Notes under the pieces: model-generated | What the model saw: only the letters and a program-made list of their open reading frames with translations | What the model was told of the DNA's origin: nothing | Databases searched by the model: none | Translations under genes and position numbers: made by a program | Assembly (NCBI RefSeq): GCF_032714475.1 | Contig: NZ_JAWDKD010000015.1 | Span: 1 to 64,000, forward strand | From: Methanolapillus africanus | Lineage (GTDB): Archaea > Halobacteriota > Methanosarcinia > Methanosarcinales > Methanosarcinaceae | DNA: 64,000 nt | Reading direction: 5' to 3' | Part shown: positions 8,881-18,418 of the stretch, piece after piece | Layout of the letters: each line of letters starts with the position of its first letter | Position numbering within the stretch: position 1 is the first letter of the stretch

Positions 8881-9185
8881 TAAATGGCTTCAAAGCATTT
8901 TTAAAAAAACGGGAAAACACAACGACACGGAGACGTTATGCTTTCCGGTTATTGGAAAGTGACACTATGATTTTTTTATAAAATATGGAAATTAACAAGT
9001 AAAGCCAGCAAAATGACAGCTATTAAAAGAAACTGTTTTTGATACTGCAGATTCATAGTTCTAACCTTATTTGAACCGCTTCAAAGCGTTTTTAAAAAAT
9101 AGAAATGCATAAAGACATGGAAACAATATGCTTCCGAATTATATTGGGGAGTTTTACTATAATAAATTTTTTATAAAATATACAA
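8881..9185. repeat. Tandem duplicated promoter/leader segment
   Basis: The segment 8833-8990 and the segment 9012-9185 are diverged direct copies. Shared words include TTAAAAGAAACTGTTTTTGA, TTCATAGTT, GCTTCAAAGC and TTTTTTATAAAATAT. The outer copy belongs to the ghost 5' end. This accounts for the long gap between the genes at 8865 and 9322. Confidence 0.7.
8976..9056 (-). pseudogene. Ghost 5' end of a surface lipoprotein gene (26 codons)
   Basis: The frame reads MNLQYQKQFLLIAVILLALL and then stops after 26 codons. It closely matches the start of the lipoprotein directly downstream (MKKQYQKQFLLIAVVLM). The similarity extends upstream, through the bases before the start, the GCTTCAAAGC motif and a T-rich stretch, for about 170 bases. 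It looks like a tandem duplicate that lost its lipobox, linker and body by deletion. It could still yield a short hydrophobic peptide. No Cys remains. Confidence 0.65.
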
Positions 9186-9288
9186 AGTAATAAATAATAA
9201 TTCGATTAAAAAAATAAAATTTAAAATAAGATGCAATCGGATTGAAGATTAGAAGGTGAAGATCAAAAAATCGATCGGAAAAAAAAAA

Positions 9289-9313
9289 TGAATTGAACTT
9301 TGGGTTCAATTCA
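9289..9313 (-). terminator. Intrinsic-type terminator of the 863-residue GLUG protein
   Basis: Arms GAATTGAAC/GTTCAATTC with a five-base loop start nine bases after the stop. A run of eight T residues follows on the minus strand. Confidence 0.7.
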
Positions 9314-9321
9314 AAATACAT

Positions 9322-11913
9322 TTAATTATCATCTAAAGGTTCCGGGATGAAAACCGCCTCGTGCACAACAATGTGGTCGCTGCCGATATCGAGGTTGAAA
9401 CCGGGTTCAATGATGAGATACCTGGCTCCGAAGACATGAACGATCCGGGCATTATATTCATTACCATCTCCGCCATCCATCCGGAAGGTGTAATCTCCCA
9501 AAAATTGGCTTTCGTTGATATCCCATGTTCCTTCAATCGGACCGGCCGGAACGTTTCCATCCAATATAATGGGGAGACTCCATGCCCCGTTGTCATAAAG
9601 ATAAAGATCGATCGAGTCAATGAAATCATGGACGTTGTCGATGGAAATCGAATCGTTGCTGCCGTCCGGATTACGGGTGACATTCAAACCGATTAAACCA
9701 TCGAAAAACAAACCGAATTCAACCGTCATCGGATGTTCTTTCAAACGGATATCCGTTGCCGTAACATTGACGCTGCCGATATCGATTTCCAAATCATCAA
9801 AGACCAAATATCCGGTTTCATCCAGGTGCGCATTGAATGCGGACGGACCGATGAAGAAAATGAAATCGTATGGCTGGGCGGTACTGAGATTGTACATCCA
9901 AAAACCGGATTGTGCCGGATAGTCGTTGATCTTAATTTCAACAGAATTGTTCGGATGGATCAGAATCTCAGAATCAGAAGAATTGACTGATACGCCGACA
10001 TCGTCGACTTCCAGCGTCAAGTTGTCAACGACCCAAAGCATGGAAAGGGAATTTTCCTGCCATTGGAAAATCGGAAGTCCGTACGGACCGGCGTCCATTT
10101 TCCAAATATTATTGAAATCCCACGATGTCCATTCTTCCGGAATTTCCGTCGTGTAAGTGGACTCCGTGTACAATTCCGTGAACATTTTACCGGTGCCGCT
10201 GTAACTTTCGGGGTTGCCTCTTGAGTAAACCGACATCAATTCATAAGCATAGTTTTGGCTGTCGCTGTAATTGTTTTTGGCTTCGTCGCCTTTGATGAAT
10301 CCGACAATCCGGCCGATTTGTCGGCCAGAGGGCTCTATACCTTTCTCTTGCAAAACGACACCACCGTTTGTAAAAATATTATTTTTCACAAAAGATTCGC
10401 CGCCTTCGACGCGGCCCACAATGCCGCCGACATTTGTTTCATTGCCGCAGATCACGCCCATGACATAACAGTTTGTAATGGAGGTGTTATCAATCCGGCC
10501 GGCAATGCCGCCGACATTTCGAAGGCCTATGATGTTACCGTCACTGCCGTCGGGAAGATATTCCGCCCGGAAATAACAATCTGTCACGGTTCCGGAATAA
10601 GACAAACCGGTAATGCCGCCAATCATGCCGCCGTCGTCTAGGTCGCCGAAAACCGCCGTGTTCATCACGGAACTTTCCCGAACGATGCCGCCGGCATTCA
10701 GCCCGGCGATGCCGCCAACGGCCATTGTTCCTTGAATCCGGCTGTTAAAAACCGTACAATTTTGAATAACGGCCGGACCGCTGAAGTATCCTTTGGAAAT
10801 CAGGTCTTCAAACAGATCTGCATTTTCCGTGATTTCGTCAATTGCGGATTTGATGGCGTCAAACTGGCTTTCGCTGATATTGACATTTACGCCGACGATG
10901 CCGCCCATCCCTTCCTTCGCCTGAAACGAACGACCGTAAACATAGCTGTCCCGGATGGTCCCCGAGTTGATGCCGACTAAACCGCCTTTGGCGTAATCTG
11001 AGGATTCGCTCACGCCGCCTGCAGAATAGGAGATCGAACAGGAAGAAACCGTTCCCATGTTGATGTTGGCCAACTCGCCGGCGCCGATGAGACGGCTGAA
11101 AGTATTCGAATTCATCAACATGACATCGGACACGGACCCAGTTTTACCGATGATGTTAAAAAGCCCGCCGGCGTCGCGCGGCCGAGAGAAAGAAGCGCCG
11201 GAAGAACCGACCGGAAGCGGATAGCTGCCGAAATCAATCATTTTGCCGTTTCCATTAAAGGAACCGGTAAACGCATTTTTGAAGGATAGGCCGATCGGAT
11301 CGTCCGAACCGACCATGTCAAGAAGACTTGGGTAACCAATCGGCGTCCAGTTGTTTCTGAAAAACGTGATATATTCAGATTCGCCGTTCCAGCTGCCGTC
11401 TGTGCCTTTGACGGCAGCCCAATCGACTTTTTGCCAATCTGCCGGGGTGAGGTTTTCAAATGACGTGGAAGAAGCAATTTCATTGCACACGAGCAGCCAC
11501 TGATAGGCGGTTTGATTCCAAACATCCTGATTGCTGAAATCATAACATTCCGGATCATTGAAAGATAAATCATTCATCACGATGTAGTTGCCGTTCAGGT
11601 TGTTTCGGACGTTATACAAGTCTTCCACCGTATAGATTTTAACGGAAGATTTGGAACCGCCGGAACCGGAACCGCCATCCTGTGAAACGTAAATCGTATT
11701 GTTTTTCGATTCCGGATCCGAGCTGTTGTTTTGGTTGTTGTTCGTATCGTTTCCGGCCGGCGTCGCGGAGCCCGGACCCGACGAATTGTTTGTTGTATTT
11801 GGCTGTACGGGGTCATCGCCGTCGTAAATTCCGGCAAAGAGAAGCAGCAAGAATAAAAGAATCAAAATAGCTGCTGCTCCGATCAGGTACGTTTTTTTCT
11901 GTTTTTCATTCAT
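9322..11913 (-). CDS. GLUG-repeat surface protein with N-terminal anchor
   Basis: The 863-residue protein starts MNEKQKKTY and a single membrane segment of about 20 residues, a signal anchor placing the rest outside. An Asn/Ser/Thr-rich linker to about residue 75 precedes a Gly/Ser junction. The body opens with a cap (YNVRNNLNGNYIVMNDLSF) and holds seven GG-(I/L)-x-G turns of the GLUG type, known from beta-helical adhesin-like proteins. The closing cap is SWDFNNIWKMDAGPYGLPIF at roughly residue 610. The last 230 residues are the paired beta module shared with the small lipoproteins (YDFIFFI...FNAHLDETGYLVFDD; GDYTFRM...YNARIV). AGAAGGGTT precedes the start. Likely role: adhesion or cell-surface coat. 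The ligand is unknown. Confidence 0.85.
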   Translation of the reverse strand: MNEKQKKTYLIGAAAILILLFLLLLFAGIYDGDDPVQPNTTNNSSGPGSATPAGNDTNNNQNNSSDPESKNNTIYVSQDGGSGSGGSKSSVKIYTVEDLYNVRNNLNGNYIVMNDLSFNDPECYDFSNQDVWNQTAYQWLLVCNEIASSTSFENLTPADWQKVDWAAVKGTDGSWNGESEYITFFRNNWTPIGYPSLLDMVGSDDPIGLSFKNAFTGSFNGNGKMIDFGSYPLPVGSSGASFSRPRDAGGLFNIIGKTGSVSDVMLMNSNTFSRLIGAGELANINMGTVSSCSISYSAGGVSESSDYAKGGLVGINSGTIRDSYVYGRSFQAKEGMGGIVGVNVNISESQFDAIKSAIDEITENADLFEDLISKGYFSGPAVIQNCTVFNSRIQGTMAVGGIAGLNAGGIVRESSVMNTAVFGDLDDGGMIGGITGLSYSGTVTDCYFRAEYLPDGSDGNIIGLRNVGGIAGRIDNTSITNCYVMGVICGNETNVGGIVGRVEGGESFVKNNIFTNGGVVLQEKGIEPSGRQIGRIVGFIKGDEAKNNYSDSQNYAYELMSVYSRGNPESYSGTGKMFTELYTESTYTTEIPEEWTSWDFNNIWKMDAGPYGLPIFQWQENSLSMLWVVDNLTLEVDDVGVSVNSSDSEILIHPNNSVEIKINDYPAQSGFWMYNLSTAQPYDFIFFIGPSAFNAHLDETGYLVFDDLEIDIGSVNVTATDIRLKEHPMTVEFGLFFDGLIGLNVTRNPDGSNDSISIDNVHDFIDSIDLYLYDNGAWSLPIILDGNVPAGPIEGTWDINESQFLGDYTFRMDGGDGNEYNARIVHVFGARYLIIEPGFNLDIGSDHIVVHEAVFIPEPLDDN

Positions 11914-11954
11914 AGACTAACCCTTCTAAGAGGTAAATCGTAAAATAAGAAAGG

Positions 11955-12014
11955 CATAATTGCACACGAGTCATGCAAAATATGCAAAATACATAAAATG
12001 CGCAAATGATGCAC
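11955..12014 (-). promoter_or_regulatory. Cluster of TGCA half-sites upstream of the GLUG protein at 11913
   Basis: TTGCAC at 11960-11965, ATGCA at 11973 and 11982 and ATGCAC at 12009-12014 lie between the start codon and a weak TATA-like stretch (TTTAAATA on the minus strand, about 12035). Equivalent sites precede the neighbouring paralogues. Confidence 0.45.
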
Positions 12015-12137
12015 CTTATGAAAACAGACGGAATCTTATTTAAAATTTTCAAGATTGAATACAAATATTAAAATAATAGTTTGAATATTAAAATATAGAC
12101 AGAATAGTTATTCACTCTGTTTTAAAAAAAGGAAAAA

Positions 12138-12161
12138 TGAATTGAACCGAAGTTCAATTCA
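12138..12161 (-). terminator. Intrinsic-type terminator with UUCG loop
   Basis: Perfect ten-base arms TGAATTGAAC enclose CGAA, which on the transcribed minus strand is a C(UUCG)G tetraloop. A T-rich run follows (TTTTTCCTTTTTTT). It serves the gene ending at 12192. Confidence 0.75.
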
Positions 12162-12191
12162 AAATTTGGGGGTTTGGTTTGAAGATTGTTC

Positions 12192-15008
12192 TCATTTGTC
12201 ACGAATTACGAAGTTTTGAATATCAACATCATCAACGCCGTCGCCGTCAACATCGATGAGACTCGGCTCAATCATTATGTAATGATTTCCATAAATGAGA
12301 ACGAGTCTGGCATTGTATTCTTCCGAACCGGTTCCGAAAGTCAGGAGGTAGTCGCCCATTGATTGAGTTTCGTTGATGTCCCAGGTTCCGTCTAATATGA
12401 ACGGAAGGAGGGCAATGTTGATCGAGAAATTCCATGTGTTGTCGGAATGCGGAATCAAACCAAATGAAATCAGGTTCACTTCGGAATAAACACCGTTGCC
12501 GGATTCAAGATCAATGTCGATGTCAAAGAAAAGATCACCGGTCCAATTTCCGTAAGCTTCCGCCGTCACCGGACTTTCTTTTAATATTATACCGGTTGCA
12601 TTGACATCAGTTCCGCTAAATTCAAAGTCCACGTCTTCGACAACCAGACAACCTTTTTCGTCGACATGTGCTTTGAAAATATAGTTCGAACCATTCAAGG
12701 AGAAAACAATATCTCCGAACTCGGGTGTGCTTAAATCATATGCCCAAGTGCCGTTTAAATCATTTCGCATTCCGTCAATGTAAATATAAACGCAGAACCC
12801 ACCACCGTCATGGAAATGGATGTTGGTTGCACCAAATGCTTGCGAACTGTCGTTTATATTCAGTGTCATTGAGTCAATCTCCCAAAAGTCATGAATCGAC
12901 GGTTCTTGCCACTTAAAAATCGGAAGTCCGTACGGACCGGCATCCATCTTCCAGACGGAATCGAAATCCCATGCCATCCAGTTGCTGTTTTCTTCCGTAT
13001 AGGTTTCCTGTTGATAGAAGTCCCACAGAATTCTCAGCGTGCCGTCGCCGTCCTGTATCCCTCTTGTCATGATATCAGCACCGGCAGCGTTGACAATACC
13101 ATCATAGACATAATTGTCAGCATCCGAATAGCCAACAACATCGGATGTGATTTCGCCGTAAACGGCACCGGATTTTGTGACCTGCCATTCCATAAACGGA
13201 CCGATGACAACATTGTTCTTCACAACGGATTCGCTGCCGGAGATGCGGCCGGCGATGCCGCCGATGTTGGCAACAGCGTTCTCGCTGATTTTGCCGGTGA
13301 AATAACAGTTCGTGATTGACGTGTTGTAAACGGAACCGGCAATGCCGCCGACAAAATTCGGCGAATAACCCTTTTCGTCAACGATGTGAAGGTCTCTCGT
13401 GTAACAATCCCGGATGGTTCCGTAGAAGGAATAACCGACGATACCGCCGACGGATTCGTTTCCTTCCACTTGAACATTGTTGACGGAACTTTGCGTGATG
13501 GTTCCGCCGACGTTGAGACCGGCAATACCGCCGACGCATTTGTTGCTGAGAATGTAAACTTTGGGGATCGATTCGGATTTGGAATCATAGACCGAACAGT
13601 TTTCAATCAAACCGGCGCCGCTGAGATGTCCTCCGGAAACGAGTCCCGCGAAAACATTGGCATAGACGTCGGCATTGGAAACGCCGGACGCGGCCAACGC
13701 GTCGGCCAACGCCGAGAGGATGTCTGCATTGAACCATTGCGCGTCGGCGTTGGCATTGATGCCGGCGATGCCGCCGGCGCCGATCAGATTGACGTCGCCG
13801 TCTCGCGGATCTAAATAACCGCCGATCTGGGTATCAAAAATGAGACAATCCCGAACCGTTCCGATATTGACGCCGGTGATGCCGCCGACGGCAACGCTTG
13901 TGTCGACGCCGAGCAAATTGCTGCCGCGCACACCTGAAACAACGTTCGTGGCATAATTTGCCGTCACCACACAAGAAGAAATGGTTCCGAAATTAAAACC
14001 TGAAATCATGCCGACGCCAAACGAACTGTCTGTTTGGCCGGCGTTCAGGGTCAGATTTGAAACGGAACCGTTGCTGCCGATGACGCCGAAAAGGCCGCCC
14101 GAATGAGCGTTGAATTTGTTCAGGGATTCGTCAAGCGTTCCGTTCGGAAGATAGCTTTTCCCGCCGGTTTTAGAAATTCCGCCCCGTAAATTCCAGATCG
14201 TGTGTCCGTTGCCGTCAAACGATCCCATAAAAGATGTGTTGAAACCATTCGTAAAAGCAGCGTCCAGTTCGGATTGGTTCATGGCGGCCAAGATCGTTGA
14301 AACGTTTGAGGCGGTGAAATCCACACCCATCGACGTCGCCTTTTGTTTCAAAACGGTGCTTGCCGACTCGATGTCAATGTATCCGATCGGGGTCCAGTAT
14401 TTTAGGAAGAAATCCATGTAGATGAAACGGTACTTATAAACTTCTTGACCGTTTTTTAATTCCTTACCTTTGATGATCGCCCAGTCGGCATCCGTCAGAT
14501 TTTCCAAGCTGTCGCCTTCAAATGTTCCGGAAGATGACGTTTCGAGCAATTGTAAAGCCGCATAATTCCAAGCGCCCTGATGGCTAAAATCGTAAGAATT
14601 TGGGCCGCCAAAATTCAAGTCGTTCATCAAAACGTAACTGCCGTTCAAATTGTTCCGGATGCCGTACAAGCCTTCCACCGTACTGATTTCGATGACAGAC
14701 CCGGATTCGTCGCCCGTCGGCCCGCCGAAACTGCTGTCCGGCGTGACGTAAATGGTGTCGTTTTTTGTCCCGGTATTCGTTCCGTTGCTTTCGTTGTTAT
14801 CGCTGTTGCTGTCGTTATTGCTGCTGTTGCTGTTATTATTGCTGCCGTTTTCAGCCGGATCGAAACCCGGACCTGACGAATTGTTTGTCATGTTCGGCTG
14901 TTCGGGGTCCTGCCCGACGTAAACGCCGACAAAGAGAAGAAGCAAAAATAAAAGAATTAGGAGAGCAATCGCTCCGTAGAGATACGTTTTTTTCTGTTTT
15001 TCATCCAT
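12192..15008 (-). CDS. GLUG-repeat surface protein with N-terminal anchor
   Basis: I chose the start at 15008 (MDEKQKKTYLYG) over an in-frame codon at 15032 because AGAGGG precedes it and all paralogues start at this point. It has 938 residues. A signal-anchor segment (residues 10-31) is followed by an Asn/Ser/Asp linker, then the cap YGIRNNLNGSYVLMNDLNF. Seven GG-(I/L)-x-G GLUG turns follow, then the closing cap AWDFDSVWKMDAGPYGLPIF, then two beta modules (GDIVFSLNGSNYIFKAHVDE; GDYLLTF...YNARLV). The body has about 75 more residues than the 863-residue paralogue, mostly in loops. Predicted cell-surface adhesin-like protein. Confidence 0.84.
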   Translation of the reverse strand: MDEKQKKTYLYGAIALLILLFLLLLFVGVYVGQDPEQPNMTNNSSGPGFDPAENGSNNNSNSSNNDSNSDNNESNGTNTGTKNDTIYVTPDSSFGGPTGDESGSVIEISTVEGLYGIRNNLNGSYVLMNDLNFGGPNSYDFSHQGAWNYAALQLLETSSSGTFEGDSLENLTDADWAIIKGKELKNGQEVYKYRFIYMDFFLKYWTPIGYIDIESASTVLKQKATSMGVDFTASNVSTILAAMNQSELDAAFTNGFNTSFMGSFDGNGHTIWNLRGGISKTGGKSYLPNGTLDESLNKFNAHSGGLFGVIGSNGSVSNLTLNAGQTDSSFGVGMISGFNFGTISSCVVTANYATNVVSGVRGSNLLGVDTSVAVGGITGVNIGTVRDCLIFDTQIGGYLDPRDGDVNLIGAGGIAGINANADAQWFNADILSALADALAASGVSNADVYANVFAGLVSGGHLSGAGLIENCSVYDSKSESIPKVYILSNKCVGGIAGLNVGGTITQSSVNNVQVEGNESVGGIVGYSFYGTIRDCYTRDLHIVDEKGYSPNFVGGIAGSVYNTSITNCYFTGKISENAVANIGGIAGRISGSESVVKNNVVIGPFMEWQVTKSGAVYGEITSDVVGYSDADNYVYDGIVNAAGADIMTRGIQDGDGTLRILWDFYQQETYTEENSNWMAWDFDSVWKMDAGPYGLPIFKWQEPSIHDFWEIDSMTLNINDSSQAFGATNIHFHDGGGFCVYIYIDGMRNDLNGTWAYDLSTPEFGDIVFSLNGSNYIFKAHVDEKGCLVVEDVDFEFSGTDVNATGIILKESPVTAEAYGNWTGDLFFDIDIDLESGNGVYSEVNLISFGLIPHSDNTWNFSINIALLPFILDGTWDINETQSMGDYLLTFGTGSEEYNARLVLIYGNHYIMIEPSLIDVDGDGVDDVDIQNFVIRDK

Positions 15009-15045
15009 AAATAAAACCCTCTGTGAGGACAATTAAAAAATTGAA

Positions 15046-15082
15046 ATGCATATTGCGTGTAAAATAAATGCAAATTATGCAC
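15046..15082 (-). promoter_or_regulatory. TGCA half-sites upstream of the 938-residue GLUG protein
   Basis: ATGCAT (15046-15051), ATGCA (15068-15072) and ATGCAC (15077-15082) lie between the start codon and a TATA-like stretch at about 15102-15112. Confidence 0.45.
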
Positions 15083-15208
15083 CGTCTGAAAACAGAAGAA
15101 ATCATATTTAAAATTTTCAAGATTGAATGGCACTATAAAAATAATAATTGAAGCATTAAACCTTGAAAAGAAGGTGTTGTTTATTTTTTAGTTTTTAAAA
15201 AAAGAAAA

Positions 15209-15237
15209 TTGAATTGAACCTTGGGAGTTCAATTCAA
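15209..15237 (-). terminator. Intrinsic-type terminator of the 902-residue GLUG protein
   Basis: Eleven-base arms TTGAATTGAAC/GTTCAATTCAA with a seven-base loop are followed by TTTTCTTTTTTT on the minus strand. It lies about 100 bases past the stop at 15341, beyond a short tandem repeat. Confidence 0.65.
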
Positions 15238-15241
15238 AAAT

Positions 15242-15323
15242 TGAAAATTCTGTCAATTAAAAATTCTGCAAACTGAAAATTCTGTAAACTGAAAATTCTG
15301 TAAACTGAAAATTCTGCAAACTG
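15242..15323. repeat. 16-bp tandem repeat in a 3' untranslated region
   Basis: About five copies of GAAAATTCTGTAAACT with single-base variants sit between the stop at 15341 and the hairpin at 15209-15237. None of the other paralogues has this array. Confidence 0.85.
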
Positions 15324-15340
15324 AATGCGTTTTTATGAAT

Positions 15341-18049
15341 TCAGGTAATATCTATCCCCCGGAAAATAAGTTCTCTGACATCAACCGGAATCGTATCAAC
15401 CGTGAAATTGAAATCTTCGTTCTCAACATCAACAATCAAATAATAACTCCGGCCGAGATAAACGATTCTGGCGCCGTATTTCTCGTCTTCGATTTCATCG
15501 AAAGTAAAAATAAAGTCGCCCAACAAACGCGTTGTTGTGTCGGACTCCCAAGTTCCTCCGGATGAAAATGAAGGATCTGTCACGCAGAAATCGTAAGTTC
15601 CGTCATTGAGACCGATTCTGAGATCCGGATACTGTAAATCATTTTCCGAATAAGGCATTTCGCCGGCCGTTGCATCCAGTTTGTAAATCTCCCAGAGTGG
15701 AATCGGCGGAACATCCTTCAATTTGATGTTGGTTGCGCTGACTGTGACAAAACTTCCGGGTCCATAATAATAATCAAAGATCATATTGTCAACAACAAGA
15801 TTGCCGTTGTCGTCCAACTGCGCTTTGACCATGTTGTTATAGGGAGGCCATATTTCGAAAACAAAATCTCCTTGTTTTGAAGTTGTGTCATAGACCCAGG
15901 TACCTCCGAAAATAATGTTCCCCCCCGGAAGATCGTCCCCATTAAGTTCAATCCGCAAATGACCACTCGGATCGATTCTGATACGGGAGGTAATGTCATC
16001 TTCTGTAAGACTGAGGCTTCCGGCATTAATGTTGATCGTTTCAATCATCCAAAGTTCAGATATTGAAGAATCCTGCCATTTGAAAATCGGAAGTCCGTAT
16101 GGGCCTCCATCCATCTTCCAAACGAAACCGAAATCCCAAGACGTCCAATCTTCTGCTGCACTTGCATAGGTGTCTTGTTGGTACAACTCATGAATTGTAA
16201 TCAGTTTGCCGTCACAAGTTTCAGGATCAATGATATTTCCGTCCCATTCAATTCCGTCATACACATAATTTTCATCAATGGAATAGGTTGAAGCAAATTC
16301 TTCAGAAGCTATTCCGATGACGCCGTTCACGTCGTCATTTTCCCACGGGATGTAGGGGCCAACAACAACATTGTTTTTCACAACAGATTCCTCGCCGGAA
16401 ACGGATCCGGCAATGCCGCCGGCCATTTCAGATCCATCAAGTTTTCCGCTGAAATAACAATTTGTAATCGATGCGTTTTCAACACCGCCGGCAATACCGC
16501 CGACCTCATTCGAACCGCTAATTTCCAAATTCTTTGTATAACAGTCTTGGACCATGCCGGATATGGAATATCCGACAATGCCGCCGACATCACCATATCC
16601 GTAAACATTTGTTTCGGAAACAGAACATTGAATGATTTCACCGACACTAAATCCGGCAATGCCGCCGATGTCGTAATCGCCGCTAATATAACCATAATTG
16701 ACGGAACAATTTTGAATCTGACTGTAAACGGAATTTCCGGCAATGCCGCCGACATCACTCTCTCCGTAAACATCTGTTTCGAAAATAGAACTTTGTTTAA
16801 TCATTCCAACCAGATTCAAACCGGCAATGCCGCCAACAACTGAATCGCCATAAAATTCACTATCCTCGACGGAACAGTTTTGAATCGTTGCCGGCCCGGT
16901 TAAGTATCCCTTTGAAATCAAGAAGAAAAGCGGCCCCTCCTCAGGTATTACCTCGGAAATAAACGAATTGTCAATGACAAGCTCGACGTCACTCACGTTG
17001 ATGTTTATACCCGCAATACCGCCGATTCCGGAATCCCCCGACACGCTGCCGGAAAAACTGCTGTCCCGAATGGTTCCGGCATTGATGCCGACCAAACCGC
17101 CAGCGGCAAAACTTGCCATTTTCTTGGCTTTGACAATTACGGGAGCGGGAGCCGATTCAAACCATCCATAAGAAGAAACCGAACAGGAAGAAATCGTTCC
17201 CAAGTTAATGCCGGCAATATTGCCGTTCCCAAGGAAGCCGCCGGATGCAGAAGGACCCGCCAAATTAACGTTTGAAACGGAACCGGTTTTACCGATGACG
17301 GCAAAAAGGCCGCCTGAACTGCGCCGGACATCGTAAAGAGAGACGTCTTCGGACTGAGAAACGGACACCCCCCGCCCGCCGCCGCTGAAAATAATCGTTT
17401 TTCCGTTTCCGTTAAACGAACCCGTAAACGCGTTTTTGAAAACAGCGGCGATAAGAGCATTCCGGTCGTCCAAAATCGAATCGTCGAGCTTGGACGTGTC
17501 AAGCGTACCGATCGGCGTCCAAGATATTGAGAAATACCTCATGTATGCGCTTTTACGGAAGTTTGGATCAATTTCTAAAATCCAAGCCTTAGCTTCGCCA
17601 ATGTTGGGAAACTGCCCACCCTCAACAAGATATTCTGCATAATCATTCAAGTTTTCATCCGCAAAATCCCAAGCATCCTGATTGCTGAAATCATAACATC
17701 CGGGATCGAAGAAAAACAAATCGTTCATCACGATGTAATTGCCGGCCAAGTTGTTCCGGACGTTGTATAAGTCTTCAACCGTGTAGATTTTCGTCGGCGG
17801 AATGGCTGACCCGGTACCGCCGGGCGTGGCGTAAATCGTATCGGCGTTGCTTGATAAGCCTTCGCCCGTATCGGACGTCGTCGGATCCGCCGGATTCGGC
17901 GTGTTTGGCGTGTTCGGCGTTGTGCCGTTTGTTGCGTTGCTGACCGGCGCGTTGTCGCAGCCGGAATAGTAGAGAAGGAAGAGAGCCGCCATAACAACTA
18001 CGAGCGCAATTGCTCCGACGGCTAAATATTGCTGCGTTTTTTTATCCAT
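15341..18049 (-). CDS. GLUG-repeat surface protein with expanded repeat number
   Basis: The frame is open from 18247, but the start is placed at 18049 (MDKKTQQYLAVGAIALV). This matches the anchor of the 338-residue paralogue and lies 19 bases past GGTCATGGTGGGC. A hydrophobic segment ends in YYSGC (Cys31), a weak lipobox, so lipid attachment is possible. A Pro/Thr/Asn linker precedes the GLUG body. That body has nine GG-(I/L)-x-G turns against six or seven in its paralogues, including near-perfect successive units (SVSETNVYGYGDVGGIVGYS and relatives). It closes with WDFGFVWKMDGGPYGLPIF and two beta modules ending at residue 902. Probable adhesin-like surface protein. Confidence 0.84.
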   Translation of the reverse strand: MDKKTQQYLAVGAIALVVVMAALFLLYYSGCDNAPVSNATNGTTPNTPNTPNPADPTTSDTGEGLSSNADTIYATPGGTGSAIPPTKIYTVEDLYNVRNNLAGNYIVMNDLFFFDPGCYDFSNQDAWDFADENLNDYAEYLVEGGQFPNIGEAKAWILEIDPNFRKSAYMRYFSISWTPIGTLDTSKLDDSILDDRNALIAAVFKNAFTGSFNGNGKTIIFSGGGRGVSVSQSEDVSLYDVRRSSGGLFAVIGKTGSVSNVNLAGPSASGGFLGNGNIAGINLGTISSCSVSSYGWFESAPAPVIVKAKKMASFAAGGLVGINAGTIRDSSFSGSVSGDSGIGGIAGININVSDVELVIDNSFISEVIPEEGPLFFLISKGYLTGPATIQNCSVEDSEFYGDSVVGGIAGLNLVGMIKQSSIFETDVYGESDVGGIAGNSVYSQIQNCSVNYGYISGDYDIGGIAGFSVGEIIQCSVSETNVYGYGDVGGIVGYSISGMVQDCYTKNLEISGSNEVGGIAGGVENASITNCYFSGKLDGSEMAGGIAGSVSGEESVVKNNVVVGPYIPWENDDVNGVIGIASEEFASTYSIDENYVYDGIEWDGNIIDPETCDGKLITIHELYQQDTYASAAEDWTSWDFGFVWKMDGGPYGLPIFKWQDSSISELWMIETININAGSLSLTEDDITSRIRIDPSGHLRIELNGDDLPGGNIIFGGTWVYDTTSKQGDFVFEIWPPYNNMVKAQLDDNGNLVVDNMIFDYYYGPGSFVTVSATNIKLKDVPPIPLWEIYKLDATAGEMPYSENDLQYPDLRIGLNDGTYDFCVTDPSFSSGGTWESDTTTRLLGDFIFTFDEIEDEKYGARIVYLGRSYYLIVDVENEDFNFTVDTIPVDVRELIFRGIDIT

Positions 18050-18106
18050 AAAGCCCACCATGACCTTGGTTTTCAATTCAAAAAGCTGAAGGAATGGCAT
18101 GATTAA

Positions 18107-18133
18107 ATGTGCACATTCTTTATTTTTGTGCAT
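18107..18133 (-). promoter_or_regulatory. Paired TGCA half-sites and promoter of the 902-residue GLUG protein
   Basis: GTGCAC (18109-18114) and GTGCAT (18128-18133) are 19 bases apart. A TATA box (TATATAA region, 18157-18163) lies about 25 bases further upstream, so the sites overlap the predicted transcription start. Confidence 0.55.
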
Positions 18134-18269
18134 TAGATAAAATTCTAAAAAATAAATATATAAACATTTTGAAACAGGAGAGAAGAGAATTGATTTAGAA
18201 AAATAAATAATGAAAAAAGAAACAAATTGAAAATTATAATGTATCACGAATAATTATGAGAAAAGAACA

Positions 18270-18300
18270 AAGCGGTTATAATATATAGAATGAAAGCGGC
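18270..18300 (-). promoter_or_regulatory. Conserved distal upstream element
   Basis: AGCGGTTATAATATATAGAA followed by TGAAAGCGG recurs with few changes at 25435-25467 and, less well, at 22473-22499. Each copy is 207-221 bases before a paralogous start codon. Purpose unknown. Confidence 0.4.
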
Positions 18301-18380
18301 GAAAAAAAAACGGATTTTGAAAAAAGAAAAAATGAGTTTTTTAATTTAAAAAATGAATTTTATAAATTAAAAAAAGAAAA

Positions 18381-18407
18381 TTGAATTGAACGTTGAGTTC
18401 AATTCAA
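18381..18407 (-). terminator. Intrinsic-type terminator of the 854-residue GLUG protein
   Basis: Perfect eleven-base arms TTGAATTGAAC with a five-base loop start 12 bases after the stop, followed by TTTTCTTTTT on the minus strand. Confidence 0.7.
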
Positions 18408-18418
18408 AATGCAATTTT

